A program made the translations under genes and the position numbers. DNA of 64,000 nucleotides from the NCBI GenBank assembly GCA_029263855.1, contig JAJUFC010000010.1:62001-126000 (forward strand), written 5' to 3'. Shown one piece after another: positions 43,588-53,215 of the stretch (position 1 is the first letter of the stretch; each line of letters starts with the position of its first letter). The notes beneath the pieces are model-generated. The model ran no database searches, was not told the DNA's origin, and was given only the letters and a program-made list of their open reading frames with translations. Origin of the DNA: Candidatus Thermochlorobacteriaceae bacterium. Lineage in GTDB: Bacteria; Bacteroidota; Chlorobiia; Chlorobiales; Thermochlorobacteraceae.

Positions 43588-44580
43588 CTACTCCATTTCT
43601 CTGAAATCATATGGAATATCAACGCTTTGATTTACTTTTTGTGGAATTGATGAAAATTTCATTCGCTTCATCTTAGAAACAACACAGCGATTGAGACTTT
43701 CATTTCTGATTGTTGAGTTTGCAACTTGTGCGTTTGTAACCGCACCATCAGGTGCGATAATTATGCGAACGGTCATTTTTCCTTTGGCATCTGTGTTACT
43801 GCGAGCAGCGGCGTAGCATTCTTCAATAGCACCTTGATTTTTATCAACAATCTTTTGAATTTCCGATGCGGGACGCAGTCCGGTTTGTGTTTTTAAGTTT
43901 TGTGCACGAACGGCAAGACGAAGTCCACGACCACCAATACCTGTTCCGCGTCCACCACCGCCACCAAGTCCTGTTCCACGCCCTGCACCGCCAAGCCCAG
44001 AGCCGCTCCCTCCAGCACCAAACCCTACTTCGCCGCCACCAAGCCCGCCTCCGCCGCCGAATCCTGAGCCGGAAAGTCCAGTAAGTCCGCCGCCCGCGCC
44101 AACGCTACCGAGCAATCCTTCTCCCGTACCCGTTGCACCGGCAGTTGGGGTAGGTAATCCTTCCGCTTGGCTAAATAGTCCTTCTAATGCCGCTCCGAGG
44201 GCACTTTCAACTGCGGCAGACGCTTCTGCAGATGCTTCGCCGCGCGCATCTGAATTGGATGCAAGTGCCGATTCCGACCCGCTCTCTCCTCCTGCGTCGG
44301 TTACAACTTCTTGTTGTCTGACGTCAGGGGGTGGCGGAGGGTCTATATTTTGCGCCTCCAAGACTACTAGTTTTTTCTTCTTTATTTCTACATCTCCCGT
44401 TCCGTCAATTGCCTCTTTGATGAAATAAAAGGCAAGCAAAAGCACAAAGAATGAAACAGCAATTGCTTGTCCAATGAAGAGACGCTTTTGCATCTCTTTG
44501 CGAATTTTGTATGCAAATGGTTCTTCTGCATACCATCGCATTTCAATTTGGGAACTCAATTCTCTTGAGCGAGCCTTCAT
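43588..44580 (-). CDS. AgmX/PglI-type TonB-like energy-transducing protein
   Basis: The 330-residue protein has a short cytoplasmic start, one membrane segment (IGQAIAVSFFVLLLAFYFI), the Pro run DPPPPPDVRQQ, an acidic Ala/Ser region and a Gly-rich linker of about 80 residues. The C-terminal domain is of the AgmX/PglI family (about 232-330), with its two conserved cysteines in AIEECYAAA and SLNRCVVSK and a repeated IAPDGAVTNAQV pattern. It is organised like TonB/TolA, with membrane anchor, extended linker and periplasmic head. It is encoded with one TolQ and two TolR proteins, which would energise it. GGAGG precedes its ATG. Confidence 0.88.
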   Translation of the reverse strand: MKARSRELSSQIEMRWYAEEPFAYKIRKEMQKRLFIGQAIAVSFFVLLLAFYFIKEAIDGTGDVEIKKKKLVVLEAQNIDPPPPPDVRQQEVVTDAGGESGSESALASNSDARGEASAEASAAVESALGAALEGLFSQAEGLPTPTAGATGTGEGLLGSVGAGGGLTGLSGSGFGGGGGLGGGEVGFGAGGSGSGLGGAGRGTGLGGGGGRGTGIGGRGLRLAVRAQNLKTQTGLRPASEIQKIVDKNQGAIEECYAAARSNTDAKGKMTVRIIIAPDGAVTNAQVANSTIRNESLNRCVVSKMKRMKFSSIPQKVNQSVDIPYDFREME

Positions 44581-44598
44581 TGTGATTATCCTCCGATT

Positions 44599-45201
44599 TT
44601 ATTGGGATTGTGCGCCACCAGCACTTTTGTCCAATTCATCAATTTTTGCCATTTCTTCGGGCTTCATTTCTGATGTCGCCCATTTTTGAACCCCTCCACG
44701 AAAAACTTCATCGAGAGCATCAATCATTGCTTCATATAAACTTTCCTTATGAATTTTCACAACCGTAACAACTTCCGATTTTGTTTTATTCTCAGGGTCG
44801 TTGAGGACTTGCTCGCGAATCTGTTGCACATACTTTTCAATCTGGTCTAACGCCACGCGCTTCGGCAGATTATTGGGCCCTTCTAATCCTCGTTGAATGT
44901 AGACGTTTCCGCTCTTTGCAATTTGAACCGTCATCACAAAGTTCGGGTTAACTGGAACAGGCTTTGAGTTTGCACTTTCTTTTGGCAACCCCATGAGAAA
45001 TACATTGGGTTTATTGAACGATGTGGTTACCATAAAGAACATCAAAAGCAGAAGTGCAATATCAACCATAGGAGCAAGGTCGACATGGGAGGTTTCATCG
45101 CTTTTTTCGTTATATTTTTTGGTTTTTCGGGCTTGCGCGTTTGTTTTTCCTTCTCTCATTTCATGCTTAACGCGATGCCCTTTACTTTCTGATGTTTTCA
45201 T
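44599..45201 (-). CDS. ExbD/TolR-family proton-channel subunit, copy 2
   Basis: A 200-residue biopolymer transport protein. A basic, Lys-rich N-terminus (about 40 residues) precedes the membrane segment with the essential acidic residue in HVDLAPMVDIALLLLMFFMV, followed by a periplasmic domain with VQIAKSGNVYIQRGL and VVTVVKIHKESLYEAMIDAL. The Asp in the membrane segment is the proton-carrying residue in ExbD/TolR/MotB. It follows copy 1 by 28 bases. The C-terminal 30 residues are acidic and extend beyond the usual family length. Confidence 0.92.
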   Translation of the reverse strand: MKTSESKGHRVKHEMREGKTNAQARKTKKYNEKSDETSHVDLAPMVDIALLLLMFFMVTTSFNKPNVFLMGLPKESANSKPVPVNPNFVMTVQIAKSGNVYIQRGLEGPNNLPKRVALDQIEKYVQQIREQVLNDPENKTKSEVVTVVKIHKESLYEAMIDALDEVFRGGVQKWATSEMKPEEMAKIDELDKSAGGAQSQ

Positions 45202-45229
45202 TGGTCTAAAATTTTAACATTCTGATAAA

Positions 45230-45763
45230 TTATTTTTCCATCAATGTTACCATTTGCACTTGCTCGAAGCGAACTTCTTTCATCATCGTCATAACCTTAT
45301 AAACGATGCTGAATTTGACGAGTTTATCCGCCTTTAGGACGATTGTTTGCTTTGGATCCGCCGCTCGTGCAAGGAGCAAAACTTCCTTTAGGTCAGCCAT
45401 TACCTTCGCTACTTCGGCAGGATCATTCGGGTTATCCATTTTTCCAATTTCCACACCCTCAGTGCTTCTCGCTGCAGCTTCACCGTATTTGTTTGAAAGT
45501 GCCGCAACACGTGTATTTACCTCATCCATGTAAACACGAATGCGGTTTTCTTTCGTGCTGTCCCCAATTGTAACAACGATGTATTGCTTGACGGGTTCTA
45601 AGAGAGATGAAGACGATTTTGGCGTTTCAACCTTCAAGGCTTCCTGCGGAGAAAAGGTCGTGGTCATCATAAAGAAGGTCAAAAGCAAGAAGGCGATATC
45701 GACCATTGGCGCAAGGTCAATCGCATCTTCTCCTCCGTGCATAAAGAATCCGAAAAAGTTCAT
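45230..45763 (-). CDS. ExbD/TolR-family proton-channel subunit, copy 1
   Basis: A 177-residue ExbD/TolR protein with a short cytoplasmic start (FGFFMHGGEDAI), the membrane segment DLAPMVDIAFLLLTFFMMTT with the conserved Asp, and the periplasmic domain ending KFSIVYKVMTMMKEVRFEQV. The periplasmic part is longer than in TolR, with an insert around NRIRVYMDEVNTRVAALSNK. Two different ExbD proteins with a single TolQ homologue suggest a mixed stator, as in Myxococcus AglR-AglQ-AglS. Confidence 0.92.
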   Translation of the reverse strand: MNFFGFFMHGGEDAIDLAPMVDIAFLLLTFFMMTTTFSPQEALKVETPKSSSSLLEPVKQYIVVTIGDSTKENRIRVYMDEVNTRVAALSNKYGEAAARSTEGVEIGKMDNPNDPAEVAKVMADLKEVLLLARAADPKQTIVLKADKLVKFSIVYKVMTMMKEVRFEQVQMVTLMEK

Positions 45764-45844
45764 GTGACTTTAACGTTTTGAGTAAGAAATTTTAGGAGAT
45801 AGAGGACGCAATTTGCGCCCTCCTCTTCATGTTCAATCGTCGGT

Positions 45845-46627
45845 TTATTGAGCCCGTTCGCGCTCGGAAATCAGATTTCTGCGAGAAATCGTAAGCGTTT
45901 GAATTACTTCAAATGCCGCTTCATCAATGAAGTAAGTGAAGTTGTCAATTTCGGCTTTGAAATAATTATACATGGTTGTTCCCAAGATAGCCGTGAAAAG
46001 TCCGCCTGCCGTATTGTAAAGGGCTTCGGAGATTGCACCAGAGAGTGCCGTTGGGTCGGGCGTTCCGCCTGCGCTGGAAATTGCGGCAAATGCGCGAATC
46101 ATACCAACAGTTGTTCCCAAAAGTCCGATAAGTGTTGCGATGGTTGCAATGGTTTTAATCGGGGTCAAATTGGTTTCAAACTGGGCTGATTCAAAGTTTG
46201 CCGCTTCGTCGATTGCCTTTTGAACTTCTTGGATTTTAGCATTGAAGCGCGGTTCAACTTCATCAAGCGAACGATACCGCTCGAGCCCGCTTGCGATTGA
46301 AGATGCAATCGCGCTTCCATGTTTTTCACACTCTTGCAAGGCTTCGTTGATTGCTCCTTTTTCCAAGTACTTTTTCACTTCTTGCATCAACTTATCAAAC
46401 TTCCCTTTGCCTCGGGCTTTGTTATAGGAAAACACGCGTTCTGCAACTACCACAATCAAAATCATCAAGGAAGCCATAAGCGATCCGACAATGGGACCTC
46501 CTTCATAAAAGTTGTGTAAGAGCGTTCCTTTTGGAGCTGGCGCAAAGACAAAAAAGAAAATTGCGTAGGAAATGACCGTTGACACGATAATGACTGCCCA
46601 CAGAAAAAGCTTATTGTTTCCTTTCAT
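45845..46627 (-). CDS. MotA/TolQ/ExbB-family proton channel
   Basis: The 260-residue protein has three membrane segments: LFLWAVIIVSTVISYAIFFF at the start, a second after IVGSLMASLMILIVVVAE, and a third in TIATIATLIGLLGTTVGMIR with the conserved Thr/Gly pattern of the TolQ channel, closing with GLFTAILGTTMYNYF. The cytoplasmic loop carries KYLEKGAINEALQECEKHG. It forms the pentamer around the ExbD dimer. GGAGG precedes the ATG; the leader closely resembles that of the AgmX-like gene. Confidence 0.95.
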   Translation of the reverse strand: MKGNNKLFLWAVIIVSTVISYAIFFFVFAPAPKGTLLHNFYEGGPIVGSLMASLMILIVVVAERVFSYNKARGKGKFDKLMQEVKKYLEKGAINEALQECEKHGSAIASSIASGLERYRSLDEVEPRFNAKIQEVQKAIDEAANFESAQFETNLTPIKTIATIATLIGLLGTTVGMIRAFAAISSAGGTPDPTALSGAISEALYNTAGGLFTAILGTTMYNYFKAEIDNFTYFIDEAAFEVIQTLTISRRNLISERERAQ

Positions 46628-46674
46628 TGTGATGACCTCCGATTGAATTGATTTGTTTTTGTTAGATTATTGAA

Positions 46675-46696
46675 GATGTGTAATTGATGTGTAATT
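46675..46696. repeat. 11-base tandem direct repeat upstream of the TolQ gene
   Basis: GATGTGTAATT occurs twice without a gap (46675-46685 and 46686-46696), about 50 bases upstream of the TolQ start on the minus strand. It lies in the 133-base gap after the 1151-residue protein gene, where an internal promoter may lie. Confidence 0.45.
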
Positions 46697-46760
46697 GTGA
46701 TAAACTTCGTTTGATACACTTGTTTTTGATGGACTTTGAGTAATGCGAATATACACTTTT

Positions 46761-49700
46761 TTACGGCACTTGCATGTTTTTTTGTTCTCTTGTGTTTGAA
46801 AATTTCAGGTAATCCGTGCCAATGAAAAATGCTTTTCTGAAATCCTCAATGTTTGAATTAAATTCTCGTTGAAGGAGGTCGGCACGCGTAATCGGTGCTT
46901 TCGTATCTCCTGTTGATTCCAAGTCAATTTGGCTCAAGTAAAACTCCAACTGTCCGATTTTTCTCTTAACTGCATTTCTGAAGGTTCCAACGATGCGCTC
47001 GTAATTTGCAATCTGGGTTCTGCTTTTTTGAATTTCGTTATACATTAAACTCGTCAGGGCATACTGAGCTGATGTTCCGGAACGTTCGATGATGCGCGTT
47101 CCAAAAAATTCTCGTTGAGCCAAAATAGTCTCCACAGTATTGGCTTGATTTTTCTGAAGGTTCGCGTTATCAGCGTAGAAGGCATTAAGCAATTTTTTGC
47201 GATTATCGTTGCCTGTTACTGCAGTCTGCATCGCTTTTGCTTGCCTTTCAGAGCGCGCAAATTCTTCGCGTGCAACTTTTTTGTAAAAGTCAATATCTCG
47301 TTGATAATCCGCTTTTTCTCCTGCAATCAATGTGGGTGCATGTTTTGCGAAGAGATGCTGTTCTTCGGAGAGCGTTTGGACGCTCATTCTGAGCAATTTG
47401 TCAACAGCCAATTGCGTCTTTTCAACAGCAGATGCAAGATTCTTAAACGTTGCAGGTGTTGAAGCCCTCACTTGCTTAATCTCTTCAAGGCGATTTCGTA
47501 GTAATGCTTTTCTCTCGTCGGGAAGAAGCGACTTTTGTCCTTTTGCAATCGCGGCTCTGTCCAAGATCAAAAGTTTCAGTGCGCTTTCTTGAAGCACGCT
47601 TAACTTTGCTCCAAGTTGAACTTCGGTTGGATTGTTTGAGGTGGAAACAACGGCTTCGGTAAGCGTTTTTTGTTGTCTCAAAATGCTTTTTTGTTCCAAG
47701 AATTTGTCCGCGAAGTCAAACGCCATCATTCCGTTGTAGACGAAGTCGTACTCTTTCATAATCATGTCTGCATCAGTCGGGTCTTTGATGTGTTTCATGT
47801 ATCCCGAAAGAAACATCGTTTCGTAGAGATTATCCGAACCGCGGAAGTTGCGTGCGTATTGGTCAATGTCTTTCTCAACCTCCAGCTGTCTATTCTGTCT
47901 GAACTTCGCCCAGAGCGTTCCCGTGCGAGCGACGTCTTTGCCAACATATCCGCGATCGACTTTCTCAAACAATTCTTCGGCTTTTGCATACTCGATTTGC
48001 GCGAATTTCTTGTAGAGGTCAAAGCGTGCTTGGGTGGCTTGTCTTTGCAATCTTGAAAGCGATTCCCTCATTCGCTTCATGCGATCCGACGCAACACGCC
48101 CTTCTCTTTGAATGAATTCAATTTCGCTTTGAATTTTCATCAAATCTTTTTCGGCTTTATCGATTTCAGCTCCTTTGCTTTGAAGTTCATATGTAAGTCG
48201 TTGGAAGTCACGCTCTGAAATTGCAAGTTCCAACAATTCTGCCCCCAATTGATTGGAAATTCTTTCTATCACCGTGTCTTGTTCAGTGATTCGGTCTAAA
48301 ATTTTTGCAAGTTGCCGGTCATAGATATTCGCTTGTTTGGAGCGCACAAAACGCTTGAATTCGGCTTGCAGCGTTGAGTCGGCTCGTTGTCGCTTTTCAG
48401 CATCATCGCTCAGGATTTTTCTTGCCTCTTGCATCAAGCGATTGGCTTTGATGTAGGCGATATTCCCAAGTTGAAGGTATGCCGCGTTTTGAATGTAGCT
48501 CTGTTTTTCAAACAGTCCCTGACTTCGCGAGACGATTTTTCCAAAGGACTCTGCACTTTGGTCGAGATTTTGCAATTCAAGATAAGCAAGCCCTCTGACA
48601 TAGTCAGCCTCGCTGCGCATTGGCGAATCTTCGGGAACTTGTTTTGCCCAACCGACTGCGCTTTCGTACTGCTTATTCTTGTAATCCATCGTTGCCGCTA
48701 ACACACGAATCTTGTCGACGTAATCGTTGTTTTTTTTCAGGTAAGGCTTGAATCGTTCTAAATCGGTTTGGAACTGTTTTGCATCGTTGTAAGCATAACT
48801 CATAAAGAGGATGCGATACATCGCTTGCGCGCGATACGGGGCACTTTTTGAAACCTTTACGCTCGCGGCTTTCGGATTTTTTTGTCGTTCTGCAACTGCT
48901 TCAGCATATCTGCGTCGGATTTTTGCCAGCCCTTTATCAATCTCTTCAATTTCTTCATCAATAATTTGCAATTGCTTGTTGATTTGGCGTATGGAGTAGC
49001 TTGCTTGTTCATTGTTTTCTTGTGCTTTTGCCGCCGTCATCAAAGATTGATACTGCCGCTTGATAGCGTTCATTGAATCTTTTTGTGCGCTTAAATCTGC
49101 TTCAAGTTTTTTGATTTCATTTTCGGTTTTGTCAAAGTAATTCATCTCAGCGTATTCGGGCGAGGAATACTTTGTATAGAGTTGTTCATACAAATTCCTT
49201 GCGTCGCTGTAATAGCCAAGTCCGAAGTTGGCTTCGGCTCGGTGATATACCACGTCTTCGATTTCACCATACTCTTCTTTGTAAGCCTCGTGTAGGTCAT
49301 TTAGGTAAAGCAGTGCCGTTCCATAATCTTTACGATTATACACGTTCATCGCAGAAGATAACTCGAGGCGGTAAAGTCGCTTTTTGAATTCATCGTCAAG
49401 GACGCTGAACAACGCTTTTCTCATGGCTTTGTATTCGTTGCAGATTGCGTAAAAACGCGCAAACTGAACGAAACGCTCATACTCGTATTTATCCACGAAA
49501 TTGTAGAAGGATTTATTACTCCCTTGATAGCCGAAATCTTGAATATTGAGGCGGGAGTAATCTCGCAGGAGAAGCACCAAGCGTTTTTTCCCTTCGAACA
49601 TGTAGCGTTCAATGTTCTCGCGCATTTTTTCTCTGTTTTTGCGCAGATTATCTAGCAGTTTCTTTGTTGCCTCTGCCAGTTCCTCGATGGCTTTGACTTC

Positions 49701-50216
49701 TGCGGCGGCAAGTTTCAGTCGCTCTTCATTGGCTTTTGCGACAGGGTCTCGGTCAAGTTCTTCTTTGCTCTTTTTGGGTGTGGCTCGTTCAAGTTGATCA
49801 AGTGCTTTTCGGCTGGAATCGACCTGTCTCTGTAAAAGGGTGTAGGCTTTTTCGAGGCTATCGATGTCGACTGTTTGTTTAAGTTTCTTGTCAATATCTT
49901 TCAAAATTGTTACTTCTTCCTGCGCTGTGAATTTATAGCGGACGGGAAAGCGTTTCGCTTCATTGGTCATGAGCTCGATGTTTGTTGCCAGCAGATTGAG
50001 GTAGCGTTCCTTGCGCAATAAGTCAGTAATGTATTGCCTATCCGATAAGAAGAGACTGTCGGTTGGGAGCGATAGATTTGAGTATACGTCCTGCGCATAC
50101 GCCGAGAGGGGCGCAAAAACAAACAAAAGCAACAGGGAAATCTTTGTGGAATAACGGTTTTTCAAGCGTCGTGAGATGGTTTGAAACTTGTGAGATACTA
50201 CATTAACAAACGTCAT
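46761..50216 (-). CDS. Large exported TPR/coiled-coil protein, first gene of the envelope operon
   Basis: A 1151-residue protein with a signal peptide (ISLLLLFVFAPLSAYA before QDVYSN). Long heptad-rich stretches (KEELDRDPVAKANEERLKLA; KTENEIKKLEADLSAQKDSM) alternate with TPR-like repeats (YRAEANFGLGYYSDARNLYE-type and DYVRGLAYLELQNLDQSAES). No enzymatic motif is visible. It precedes TolQ-ExbD-ExbD-AgmX in the same direction with a 133-base gap, so it is likely a periplasmic scaffold or partner of the motor. Relationship to any named family cannot be shown by eye. Confidence 0.78.
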   Translation of the reverse strand: MTFVNVVSHKFQTISRRLKNRYSTKISLLLLFVFAPLSAYAQDVYSNLSLPTDSLFLSDRQYITDLLRKERYLNLLATNIELMTNEAKRFPVRYKFTAQEEVTILKDIDKKLKQTVDIDSLEKAYTLLQRQVDSSRKALDQLERATPKKSKEELDRDPVAKANEERLKLAAAEVKAIEELAEATKKLLDNLRKNREKMRENIERYMFEGKKRLVLLLRDYSRLNIQDFGYQGSNKSFYNFVDKYEYERFVQFARFYAICNEYKAMRKALFSVLDDEFKKRLYRLELSSAMNVYNRKDYGTALLYLNDLHEAYKEEYGEIEDVVYHRAEANFGLGYYSDARNLYEQLYTKYSSPEYAEMNYFDKTENEIKKLEADLSAQKDSMNAIKRQYQSLMTAAKAQENNEQASYSIRQINKQLQIIDEEIEEIDKGLAKIRRRYAEAVAERQKNPKAASVKVSKSAPYRAQAMYRILFMSYAYNDAKQFQTDLERFKPYLKKNNDYVDKIRVLAATMDYKNKQYESAVGWAKQVPEDSPMRSEADYVRGLAYLELQNLDQSAESFGKIVSRSQGLFEKQSYIQNAAYLQLGNIAYIKANRLMQEARKILSDDAEKRQRADSTLQAEFKRFVRSKQANIYDRQLAKILDRITEQDTVIERISNQLGAELLELAISERDFQRLTYELQSKGAEIDKAEKDLMKIQSEIEFIQREGRVASDRMKRMRESLSRLQRQATQARFDLYKKFAQIEYAKAEELFEKVDRGYVGKDVARTGTLWAKFRQNRQLEVEKDIDQYARNFRGSDNLYETMFLSGYMKHIKDPTDADMIMKEYDFVYNGMMAFDFADKFLEQKSILRQQKTLTEAVVSTSNNPTEVQLGAKLSVLQESALKLLILDRAAIAKGQKSLLPDERKALLRNRLEEIKQVRASTPATFKNLASAVEKTQLAVDKLLRMSVQTLSEEQHLFAKHAPTLIAGEKADYQRDIDFYKKVAREEFARSERQAKAMQTAVTGNDNRKKLLNAFYADNANLQKNQANTVETILAQREFFGTRIIERSGTSAQYALTSLMYNEIQKSRTQIANYERIVGTFRNAVKRKIGQLEFYLSQIDLESTGDTKAPITRADLLQREFNSNIEDFRKAFFIGTDYLKFSNTREQKNMQVP

Positions 50217-50405
50217 ATCGCAATCGGCAACGTGCGTTATAATTCCATCACGAATACTGAACCTTGATTCTTGATTTAACCTTGAAGATGATTAGAACGA
50301 ACGATTTAATTTTGTGATTTGTGAACTTGAGAGCGATTTTTTGAAACAGCACTTTTGCAATATACGGGATTGCACTCCAAAAAAGCAAGAACTCTTTTGT
50401 GGATT

Positions 50406-51377
50406 TCACTGATGCACTTCCACCTCCGAATGGATGAGGCTTTTCTGCTGTTCCAAAAAGCGTTCAGCGTCGATTGCCGCCATACACCCAGTTCCTGCGG
50501 CGGTGACGGCTTGTCTGTAAACGCTGTCTTGAATGTCGCCACAAGCGAACACGCCCGGCACGCTTGTTTCAGTCGAACTTTTTTTGGTGATGATATAGCC
50601 GCTCTCGTCAAGTTCAAGTTGCCCTTTGAACAAGCCTGAGTTTGGATTATGACCAATCGCGATGAACACGCCGTCGCAGGCGATTTCAGATGTTTTGCCT
50701 GTCTTTACATTCTTGATGCGAACCGCCGTTACAACCTTGCCGTCGCCGACGATGTCCTCGACAACGACATTTGTAACGAACTTAATTTTGGGATTTGCTT
50801 TGGCACGGTCGAGCATAATTTTCGATGCACGAAATTCGTCTCGCCGATGAAGAATGGTTACACTCGTGGCATACTTCGTCAGAAAGTTTGCTTCTTCCAT
50901 CGCGCTGTCGCCACCGCCAACAACAACAACCTCTCTGCCCTTGTAAAAGAAGCCATCGCAAGTGGCGCACGCCGAAACGCCATAGCCCATGTACTTCTTT
51001 TCTGATTCCAGCCCCAGCAATCGCACCGACGCACCTGTCGAGATAATCAGCGTTTCTGCCATGACGACTTTCTTTTCATCAATTGTTACTTTGAACGGGC
51101 GTTGCGATAAATCGACCGACGAGACGCTCCCGTAGAGATACTCCGTTCCGAAGCGTTTGGCTTGCTCACGCATATCGTCCATTAACTTTGGTCCTAAAAT
51201 TCCGTGCGGAAAGCCGGGAAAGTTTTCGACTTCGGTTGTGATGGTCAGTTGTCCGCCGGGCTGAATTCCTTCTATCACCAACGGATTCAAGTTAGCTCTC
51301 GAGGCGTAAATCGCCGCCGTCAATCCCGCCGGTCCTGAACCGATAATGACGACTTCATAATGTTTTATGTCTGACAT
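50406..51377 (-). CDS. trxB: Thioredoxin reductase
   Basis: A 323-residue low-molecular-weight thioredoxin reductase. It has the N-terminal FAD motif [20 protein letters not shown], the redox-active pair in [13 protein letters not shown], the NADPH motif [16 protein letters not shown], and the C-terminal FAD motif [20 protein letters not shown]. It transfers electrons from NADPH to thioredoxin, and thereby probably to the thioredoxin and peroxiredoxin of the sulfur island at 6-8.5 kb. It lies 190 bases upstream of the envelope operon; the two may be separate transcripts. Confidence 0.96.
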   Translation of the reverse strand: MSDIKHYEVVIIGSGPAGLTAAIYASRANLNPLVIEGIQPGGQLTITTEVENFPGFPHGILGPKLMDDMREQAKRFGTEYLYGSVSSVDLSQRPFKVTIDEKKVVMAETLIISTGASVRLLGLESEKKYMGYGVSACATCDGFFYKGREVVVVGGGDSAMEEANFLTKYATSVTILHRRDEFRASKIMLDRAKANPKIKFVTNVVVEDIVGDGKVVTAVRIKNVKTGKTSEIACDGVFIAIGHNPNSGLFKGQLELDESGYIITKKSSTETSVPGVFACGDIQDSVYRQAVTAAGTGCMAAIDAERFLEQQKSLIHSEVEVHQ

Positions 51378-51460
51378 TTTAGTTCTTTTGTTGGAGTTTT
51401 TTCGCAGTGAATTTCAAAGGAAGTTAAGAAATGATTTTCAAAATCAAACTTGATTGATTC

Positions 51461-52153
51461 TCAAAGCGTGATGGCGTAAAAGAAGTTGAGGAGCAAAGTG
51501 TGCTCGATGCGGTCGGGCAAGCCCGCGATGCGATTGATGAATCGATGTTGGTAAAGCGCGTCAATGATTAGCCCCCGTTCTCGGTATCGGATTCCAATGT
51601 GAGCACGGTTTTGATTGAAAATCGGCTTGCTTACCCCCCAAAAGATTTCATTGTTCAACAGCAGTCCATAACTTCCCCAGACCGGAACGACAAGTTCAGG
51701 GCGGAATCGGAAGCGCAAGGCTGAAATAATTTCAGCGGAGAAGTCGTTGGGTGAACGCCAAGTCAAGTTTTCAGTGCGAAAGCGAAGGCTCAACGGTATG
51801 TCGTTTATGTGCGTATCGTGCCAGAGTTGGAAGGCGACAATATCCAAGACGCGATTGTTAATCGGAGTGAGAATCGTGTATCCGATGCCGACGGAAGTTG
51901 ACGCAATAAAGCGATACAAGCCCCAGACACTGAAAACCGTTGTTTGAAATCGCGTTGCGTTTTGGGTGAAGCGCGTTTGTGCAAAGGTTTGAATCGTGTA
52001 AGGTGTTTCGCTGAAGCGCAAGGTTATCATCGCCGATGTCCAACTGACTATGTCACGCTCGTTAATCGGTTGCGCACGCAAGTGCAAAGATGTAAGTGCA
52101 AAGAAGAAGATTATGCTGAGTCGTTTCACTTTTTTGAGAATTGACTGCTTCAT
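51461..52153 (-). CDS. DUF2490-type outer-membrane barrel protein
   Basis: A 230-residue protein with a signal peptide (LSIIFFFALTSLHLRAQ) and alternating amphipathic strands (FAQTRFTQNATRFQTTVFSV; RAHIGIRYRERGLIIDALYQ). It ends LLLNFFYAITL in the style of outer-membrane barrels. The pattern fits DUF2490, a family of predicted barrels in Bacteroidota. It is divergent from yicC. No substrate can be inferred. Confidence 0.72.
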   Translation of the reverse strand: MKQSILKKVKRLSIIFFFALTSLHLRAQPINERDIVSWTSAMITLRFSETPYTIQTFAQTRFTQNATRFQTTVFSVWGLYRFIASTSVGIGYTILTPINNRVLDIVAFQLWHDTHINDIPLSLRFRTENLTWRSPNDFSAEIISALRFRFRPELVVPVWGSYGLLLNNEIFWGVSKPIFNQNRAHIGIRYRERGLIIDALYQHRFINRIAGLPDRIEHTLLLNFFYAITL

Positions 52154-52270
52154 TTAATACCAGCGATGTAAAGTTATCTGAAACGACGCAAATCGTCGGT
52201 CATATTTGTTACAGTTTCTTTGGCAGGTTTCTTTCGTATATTCGCCTTTTGAATTTGAATCTTCTCAAAA

Positions 52271-53152
52271 ATGATTGAAAGTATGACGGGCTTCGGAAGC
52301 GGCGAGTGCGCCGAGTTCGGGCTTCGTGCGACGGCAGAAATTCGCTCCGTCAATAGTCGCTTTATCGAGATTTCCGTTAAACTGCCGCGCCAATTCAGCA
52401 GTTTCGAGTTGGAGGCACGCGAGTTGATTAGAAAAGCATTGCAACGCGGTAAAATTTCTGCGGTTGTTCAGTTGGAGCGCGAGAACAAGTCGGACATTCC
52501 GATTAGAATCAAACCTGACGCAGTTAAAGCTTACGCGGCAATGCTTTCTGAATTGAAAGCCATTTCCGGTATCGATGAGCCGCTTCGCCTTGAACATCTC
52601 TTGAAGTTCTCGGAAATTTTTGAAGTCTCGAGCGACGAGAGCGATGAATTGGAGCGCGAGTGGAAAGTGATTAGTCAGGCACTTCAAGCGGCGATTGCTT
52701 CACTTCGCGAGATGCGCCGTAAGGAGGGCGAACAGCTTACAATTGATTTCAAGGCGCGCATCGCCGCTATCAATCAAGTTCTTGCCCACATTGAGACGAT
52801 TTCTCAGGAAACACTTTCCGCCACGAAAGAAAAATTGCGCCAAAAAGTCAAAGACCTTTTGGGCGACGAGTCGCTCGCCAAAGAGCGTTTGGAAATGGAA
52901 ATTGTTTTGCTGACAGATAAGATGGACATCACCGAAGAGTGCGTCCGATTCAGAAGCCATAACAAATTTTTCTTGGAGGCGTTGGATTCAGGCGAGCCTG
53001 CGGGGCGCAAGTTAAATTTTCTTTTGCAGGAGCAAAGCCGCGAGGCGAACACGATTGCTTCCAAATCACAGAATGCGGAAATTTCTCAGAAGAGTGTGTT
53101 CATCAAAGAAGAACTTGAAAAAATTCGCGAGCAAGTCCAAAACATCGAATAA
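52271..53152 (+). CDS. YicC/YloC-family endoribonuclease
   Basis: A 293-residue YicC-type protein. The N-terminal signature IESMTGFGSGECAEFGLRAT and VNSRFIEISVKLPRQFSSFE and the C-terminal LLQEQSREANTIASKSQNAE are diagnostic. E. coli YicC is an endoribonuclease that affects small-RNA decay. It is followed by gmk and an omega-like rpoZ gene, a conserved order in many bacteria. TATATTCG at 52237-52244 could be its -7 element. Confidence 0.94.
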   Translation: MIESMTGFGSGECAEFGLRATAEIRSVNSRFIEISVKLPRQFSSFELEARELIRKALQRGKISAVVQLERENKSDIPIRIKPDAVKAYAAMLSELKAISGIDEPLRLEHLLKFSEIFEVSSDESDELEREWKVISQALQAAIASLREMRRKEGEQLTIDFKARIAAINQVLAHIETISQETLSATKEKLRQKVKDLLGDESLAKERLEMEIVLLTDKMDITEECVRFRSHNKFFLEALDSGEPAGRKLNFLLQEQSREANTIASKSQNAEISQKSVFIKEELEKIREQVQNIE

Positions 53153-53215
53153 GTCTTGCGCGGCTCGCAGATGAGCGTCTCTTTTCAATCGGTGTGCAAG
53201 CGACCAGGAAAGTTC

